From: Chthonomonas sp.
GTDB taxonomy: Bacteria > Armatimonadota > Fimbriimonadia > Fimbriimonadales > Fimbriimonadaceae
Assembly (NCBI GenBank): GCA_016788585.1
Contig: JAEURP010000001.1
Coordinates: forward strand, 62,001-126,000
Direction of reading: 5' to 3'
DNA: 64,000 nt
The first letter of the stretch is position 1. Every line of letters begins with the position of its first letter. Shown piece after piece: positions 60,804 to 64,000 of this stretch. Under the pieces are notes generated by a model. It saw nothing but the letters and a program-made list of their open reading frames with translations. It had not been told where the DNA came from and did no database searches. Made by a program: the position numbers and the translations under genes.

Positions 60804-61466
60804 CGGTACCCATTGCAACAGCTTTCCCTCCAACCTCATGAGGCAGATGAGAAGGTGATTGAGAAAGCTCCCGACTTCTGGCAACCTCACCTTCGCTTCT
60901 CGGCGAAAAATTCGGTCCAATAGCCGAACGCCCACCACAACGGGAAAAAGGAAGAACACACTGTAGCTAAGCAGTTCGACCTTGAATCCGGCATCTTGTA
61001 GCAACAATCTCACCTCTGTGCGGGTGTACCGGCGATGATGGTGGAGCGCAACATCATGAGGCCCCCAGAGCCACTTGAAAGCGGGCACGTTCAGAACGAG
61101 TAAGCCTTCAGGTTTCAAGGCCCGATAGATCTCCGAGATCGCGGCCCGGTCATCCGAAACGTGTTCCAATGTGTCTAACGTGACCACTCGGGATACGCAT
61201 TGATCTACCAAAGGCAGCCGCTGGGCATCACCAAGAGCGACTTTCTTCAGGCCTCGCCTGAGGCAAAAGCGCAACGCTTCCGGGCTGAAATCGATACCCA
61301 AGGCTTCCGGCCCTAGAGCCGCCAGCAAGGCACCCGTACCACAGCCGACGTCTAACGATTTACCTTTGCCTCGGCCTAGGAGCTTCAGCGCAAGCTCGCG
61401 CCTCGCGACGAACCACCAATAATGGTCTTCGCGGTCGAACATCTGGCCGTACTCATCGTGGTTCAA
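60762..61466 (-). CDS. Class I SAM-dependent methyltransferase
   Basis: In this 234-residue protein the core is 'SLDVGCGTGALLAALGPEALGIDFSPEAL' (about residues 37-65), with 'VVTLDTLEHVSDDRAAISEIYRALKPEGLLVLNVPAFKWLWG' later. It ends in one or two hydrophobic helices ('YSVFFLFPVVVGVRLL'). The group often modifies lipids or sugars. It overlaps the GT2 gene by 14 bases, so the two probably act on the same lipid-linked sugar. Confidence 0.85.
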   Translation of the reverse strand: MNHDEYGQMFDREDHYWWFVARRELALKLLGRGKGKSLDVGCGTGALLAALGPEALGIDFSPEALRFCLRRGLKKVALGDAQRLPLVDQCVSRVVTLDTLEHVSDDRAAISEIYRALKPEGLLVLNVPAFKWLWGPHDVALHHHRRYTRTEVRLLLQDAGFKVELLSYSVFFLFPVVVGVRLLDRIFRREAKVRLPEVGSFLNHLLICLMRLEGKLLQWVPLPVGSSVVAVARK

Positions 61467-62178
61467 GGCGGGCTCGTTTTCCTTTTAGCCTCAGTTTGAC
61501 CAAATCCAGCACCATTCGGGTGCCGTCGCGCAACACGCGCACTTTCGAGCCCTCTTGATGCATCCAGCGGATCGGGATTTCTTCGATCTTGTAGCCCAAG
61601 TCTCGTGCGATCATCAGCGCTTCCAAATCAAAGCTAAAGCCATTTAACTTGCACCGCTTAAAGACCTCTTGAGCCGCCTCGCGAGTGAAAACCTTGAACC
61701 CACACTGAGTATCAGCAATCCCCTTGATCGCGAGCATTTGCACGACGCCATTAAAAGTTCGCCCGAGCATCTCGCGGTACCAAGGCTGCCGAATCTCGAG
61801 GCTCGATTCGCGCAACGGGCGGCTGCCGATTGCGATATCGGCGCCGTTTTGAACCCGCGGGAGGAGCTTCTCGGTCTCCTCTTGCGGCGTCGCGAGGTCG
61901 GCATCGCAGAACAACACGTAGTCACCAGTGGCCTGCAACATCCCCAGTCGAACGACCGCCCCCTTTCCCTGGTTCGGCTCACTCCTAACAAGCGAAAACT
62001 TCGAATGGGTCTTGGCAAACTCGTCAACAATCGCGTTGGTCCTATCCGTGCTGCCATCGCTGATCACTGCCACGTCGTAGTCGTAATCCTGAGCGTCGTA
62101 ATACTCTGCAAGCCGCTCCAGCGTTCGCTGAATTCGGAGTTCTTCGTTATAGGCCGGGACCACGACACTCAGTCTCAA
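61453..62178 (-). CDS. GT2 glycosyltransferase, dolichyl-phosphate glucosyltransferase-like
   Basis: This 241-residue GT-A fold enzyme shows 'SVVVPAYNEELRIQRTLERLA' at the start, 'VISDGSTDRTNAIVDEFA', 'LFCDADLATPQEETEKLLP' (DxD-like) and 'GIADTQCGFKVFTREAAQEVF'. The family members (ALG5/DPM-like) put glucose or mannose on polyprenyl phosphate. There is no C-terminal membrane tail. The co-transcribed methyltransferase suggests that the product is a modified lipid-linked sugar. Confidence 0.9.
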   Translation of the reverse strand: MRLSVVVPAYNEELRIQRTLERLAEYYDAQDYDYDVAVISDGSTDRTNAIVDEFAKTHSKFSLVRSEPNQGKGAVVRLGMLQATGDYVLFCDADLATPQEETEKLLPRVQNGADIAIGSRPLRESSLEIRQPWYREMLGRTFNGVVQMLAIKGIADTQCGFKVFTREAAQEVFKRCKLNGFSFDLEALMIARDLGYKIEEIPIRWMHQEGSKVRVLRDGTRMVLDLVKLRLKGKRARLEPR

Positions 62179-62218
62179 GTTCGCGGGAGTTTACTAGAGA
62201 TTCCTAATGATGAGGTCA

Positions 62219-62962
62219 CTAATCCGAAGGCAATAGAAACGGGGAGCGCTCGTAAACAACGAACAGGTTGCTCAACTTACGACCCGGTCGGACCTTGAGA
62301 TCGCCCTTGTACAGCATCGCGGCGCTAGTACCTCCGTCCATGTTCACCGCATCATGAACACCAGCCGAGAGCATAGCCTTACCAAGTTCGCTAAGCGTCA
62401 CCGCGTTGTTGGTGGCGAAGATCACCAGGCGGCCATCTTTGGTTGTGCCGACGGCGCAGCGCTCGGCGCTGCTCCACACCCGGGGATCTCGGAATTGCTG
62501 ACTCTTGGGGTCGGGCGAGACGACGCCATTTCGAATAATCCGCACGGTGCCGCGTAAAGCGAAGCGGTAAGGGGACCAGTCGATCGCTTGGTCGAAAGCC
62601 GAATCAAAAATCTTGACGTCGCCAAACCAATCCACGGCGACCACCGAGCCGCGATAACCTTCGGCGGTCTGCTTGCCCTCGACCACGATATCGCCGACGG
62701 GAGAGGCGCTTGTCGGGTGGAAGAACGTGCCTGTGACTGCCACGGTCGGAGTGTCTTCCTTCACCAAACTCCAAATGGACTCGAGGCGAGGAGAGTGGAT
62801 TACGGCAGGGCTAACTTGCTCAGACGTGAGGTCCACGGACACCGAGTGAAAGGCAAACTTGTTCCATCGCACCACCTGATATTCGACGGGGTGCAACTGA
62901 GCGGCTGATGCGATCTGAATAGCACCACACAAGCCCACCGACAAAAACGCCTTGGTCCACAT
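62219..62962 (-). CDS. Secreted phosphodiester glycosidase-like protein (NAGPA domain)
   Basis: In this 247-residue protein a signal peptide ('AFLSVGLCGAIQIASA') is followed by a single NAGPA/DUF2233 domain: 'TVAVTGTFFHPTSASPVGDIVVEG', 'AVGTTKDGRLVIFATNNAVTLSELGKAML' and the hallmark 'HDAVNMDGGTSAAMLYKGDL'. In relatives the domain cleaves GlcNAc-phosphodiesters or acts on peptidoglycan-linked polymers. It is divergent from ctaA and follows no operon. Confidence 0.88.
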   Translation of the reverse strand: MWTKAFLSVGLCGAIQIASAAQLHPVEYQVVRWNKFAFHSVSVDLTSEQVSPAVIHSPRLESIWSLVKEDTPTVAVTGTFFHPTSASPVGDIVVEGKQTAEGYRGSVVAVDWFGDVKIFDSAFDQAIDWSPYRFALRGTVRIIRNGVVSPDPKSQQFRDPRVWSSAERCAVGTTKDGRLVIFATNNAVTLSELGKAMLSAGVHDAVNMDGGTSAAMLYKGDLKVRPGRKLSNLFVVYERSPFLLPSD

Positions 62963-63150
62963 AACTAGCTCACAACATACTAATAGCGGAAGTATCGTTC
63001 CACGGTACTCCGCATAAAAACCAGCTTTTGCTGGAGTTCGCTAGTTTCCCCCAAATTCAAAGAAAAGTGTCAATGGGGTCGAATGACTTTTTCTTGACCC
63101 ATTTGACGGCGGGGCACCAAATCGGATACCTTGGGAACAGGCAAGCGACG
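62963..63150. other. Divergent promoter region
   Basis: 188 bases separate the secreted glycosidase and ctaA. No repeats or RNA elements were recognised; promoters for both directions should lie here. Confidence 0.4.
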
Positions 63151-64000
63151 ATGCGACCTGGAGACCCTTCCGACAAACCTCAGGGAACCCAATCGGTACT
63201 CGCGAACGAAGGCCGCAACCCCCAGAACATTGACGGAAAAGTCCAGATTCCGCTTTGGTTTAGGCGGCTGACAATTTTCAATGTTTGTTTCACGGTGCTC
63301 GTGATCCTTTGGGGTGCCGTGGTCCGCGCAACCGGCAGCGGAGCGGGATGCGGCGATCATTGGCCAAAGTGCGATGGTGAAATCATTCCCACCGCCCTAG
63401 GCGGGGCAAAAGCCATCGAATTTACGCACCGAGCCATGACTGGGCTTTGGCTCATACCAGTCTTCTTCGTCGCGATTTGGGTCCTGCGAAACTTGCCAAA
63501 GGAAAGTGTCGTGCGCAAGGCAGCACTGATCTCTGCCGGGCTAGGGATTATCGAATCCTTGATTGGCGCGTGGCTCGTTCTTGGCAAATTGGTGGGCCAA
63601 GATCTTTCGGTTACGCGAGCCGTCGTGATGGCGCTGCACCACTTCAACACGACCTGCCTGCTCGCAGTTATCACGTTAACTGCATACTTCACATGGGGAG
63701 GCGAACGCGTTCGGCTCAAGGGGCAGGGAGCCGTGCTGGGAGCGCTGGGAGTCGGCGCCTTCGCCATGGTGGGCACAATCGTTAGCGGTGCCATTACGGC
63801 GCTTGGCGACACACTTTTCAAGCCGACCGACACCTTCGCCGGATTGGCAAGGACGATGGATCCAGCGGCGCACTTTTTGGAGCGACTGCGGATCGCACAC
63901 CCTGTCATTAGCACCTCGGCAACGCTTTACCTCCTGCTTGGATTAGCGTTTGTAGGAACCCTTCGCAAGTCGCCTCAGGTGAATAGCCTCACTCGTTGGA
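63151..64000 (+). CDS. ctaA: Heme A synthase (CtaA/Cox15), C-terminus beyond window
   Basis: At least 283 residues are visible; the frame is open to the right edge. After an unusual polar N-terminus of about 40 residues the family signature starts: 'VVRATGSGAGCGDHWPKCDG' with the paired Cys, 'EFTHRAMTGLWLI' (heme-binding His), 'ALHHFNTTCLLA' with another His, and 'IVSGAITALGDTLF'. The enzyme oxidises the methyl group of heme O to heme A for cytochrome oxidase. The ATG at 63151 is the first in this frame. Other cox genes are probably next. Confidence 0.9.
   Translation, partial: MRPGDPSDKPQGTQSVLANEGRNPQNIDGKVQIPLWFRRLTIFNVCFTVLVILWGAVVRATGSGAGCGDHWPKCDGEIIPTALGGAKAIEFTHRAMTGLWLIPVFFVAIWVLRNLPKESVVRKAALISAGLGIIESLIGAWLVLGKLVGQDLSVTRAVVMALHHFNTTCLLAVITLTAYFTWGGERVRLKGQGAVLGALGVGAFAMVGTIVSGAITALGDTLFKPTDTFAGLARTMDPAAHFLERLRIAHPVISTSATLYLLLGLAFVGTLRKSPQVNSLTRW

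Noticed and set aside
1-64000. Insertion sequences, prophage or integrase genes
   Set aside because: No transposase, integrase, phage structural gene or flanking target duplication was recognised; the tRNA-Ala gene has no repeated 3' copy in the window.

Overview
The window reads as chromosomal DNA from a diderm (Gram-negative type) bacterium, most likely a member of Armatimonadota near Fimbriimonas. Four things support this. There is a type IV prepilin-like protein with an FTLIELL leader and a DGHA tail. Secreted proteins share a beta-sandwich plus dockerin-like C-terminal module ('HWL...NGDxDxxGEVDxxDID'). Lipid A genes (fabZ, lpxA, lpxB) are present. MqnA, TerC, DUF1501 and PEP-CTERM genes add the mixed Planctomycetes/Armatimonadota flavour. 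The taxon is an inference, because no rRNA gene lies in the window. Genes are tightly packed and base composition is fairly even.

Region 1 (1-4.7 kb) holds a partial dicarboxylate symporter, an MGMT-like small protein, a fibronectin-III protein, a prepilin-like protein and a GT61 glycosyltransferase. Region 2 (4.8-9 kb, plus strand) is a GH31 glucosidase, a nucleotide-sugar reductase and a GT4 glycosyltransferase. Region 3 (8.9-24.7 kb, minus strand) is one long, mostly overlapping gene run for the cell envelope. It carries a Wza-like export protein, fabZ-lpxA-lpxB, a lysozyme-like secreted protein, a Wzz-like chain-length protein, neuB-neuC-methyltransferase-neuA, a GT-B transferase, a Wzy-like polymerase/ligase and a Wzx-like flippase. 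It looks able to make a surface glycan containing a CMP-activated nonulosonic (sialic-acid-like) sugar.

Region 4 (24.7-31.8 kb) is housekeeping: DUF1501, a VOC protein, ribBA, a DEAD-box helicase with an RG-rich tail, an M42 peptidase and a MerR regulator. Region 5 (31.8-42.6 kb) is an extracellular-protein region with five dockerin-tailed proteins, three of them tandem paralogues, and an ALDH16-like two-domain aldehyde dehydrogenase. Region 6 (42.6-49.5 kb) holds ppk2, a CCA/poly(A) polymerase, an AI-2E type permease, prmC, a DPPR-synthase-like UbiA protein, hflX and a small beta-barrel candidate. Region 7 (49.5-55.4 kb) holds a second copy of the fibronectin-III gene, a double-HTH regulator facing a PEP-CTERM gene, a lipid kinase, and a terC operon. 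That operon is preceded by a manganese (yybP-ykoY) riboswitch with its terminator and followed by the remains of a bicarbonate transporter gene. A tRNA-Ala(CGC) is next. Region 8 (55.4-64 kb) holds DUF72, an ECF sigma factor, a sulfur/persulfide set (TauE, rhodanese, MBL-rhodanese), mqnA, a GNAT, a methyltransferase/GT2 pair, an NAGPA-like protein and the start of ctaA.

Three results stand out: the riboswitch-terC-sbtA remnant locus, the two equal-length fibronectin-III paralogues with the same 11-base motif exactly 33 bases before each start, and the near-total lack of space at convergent gene ends (10 of 12 pairs overlap or sit within 2 bases).
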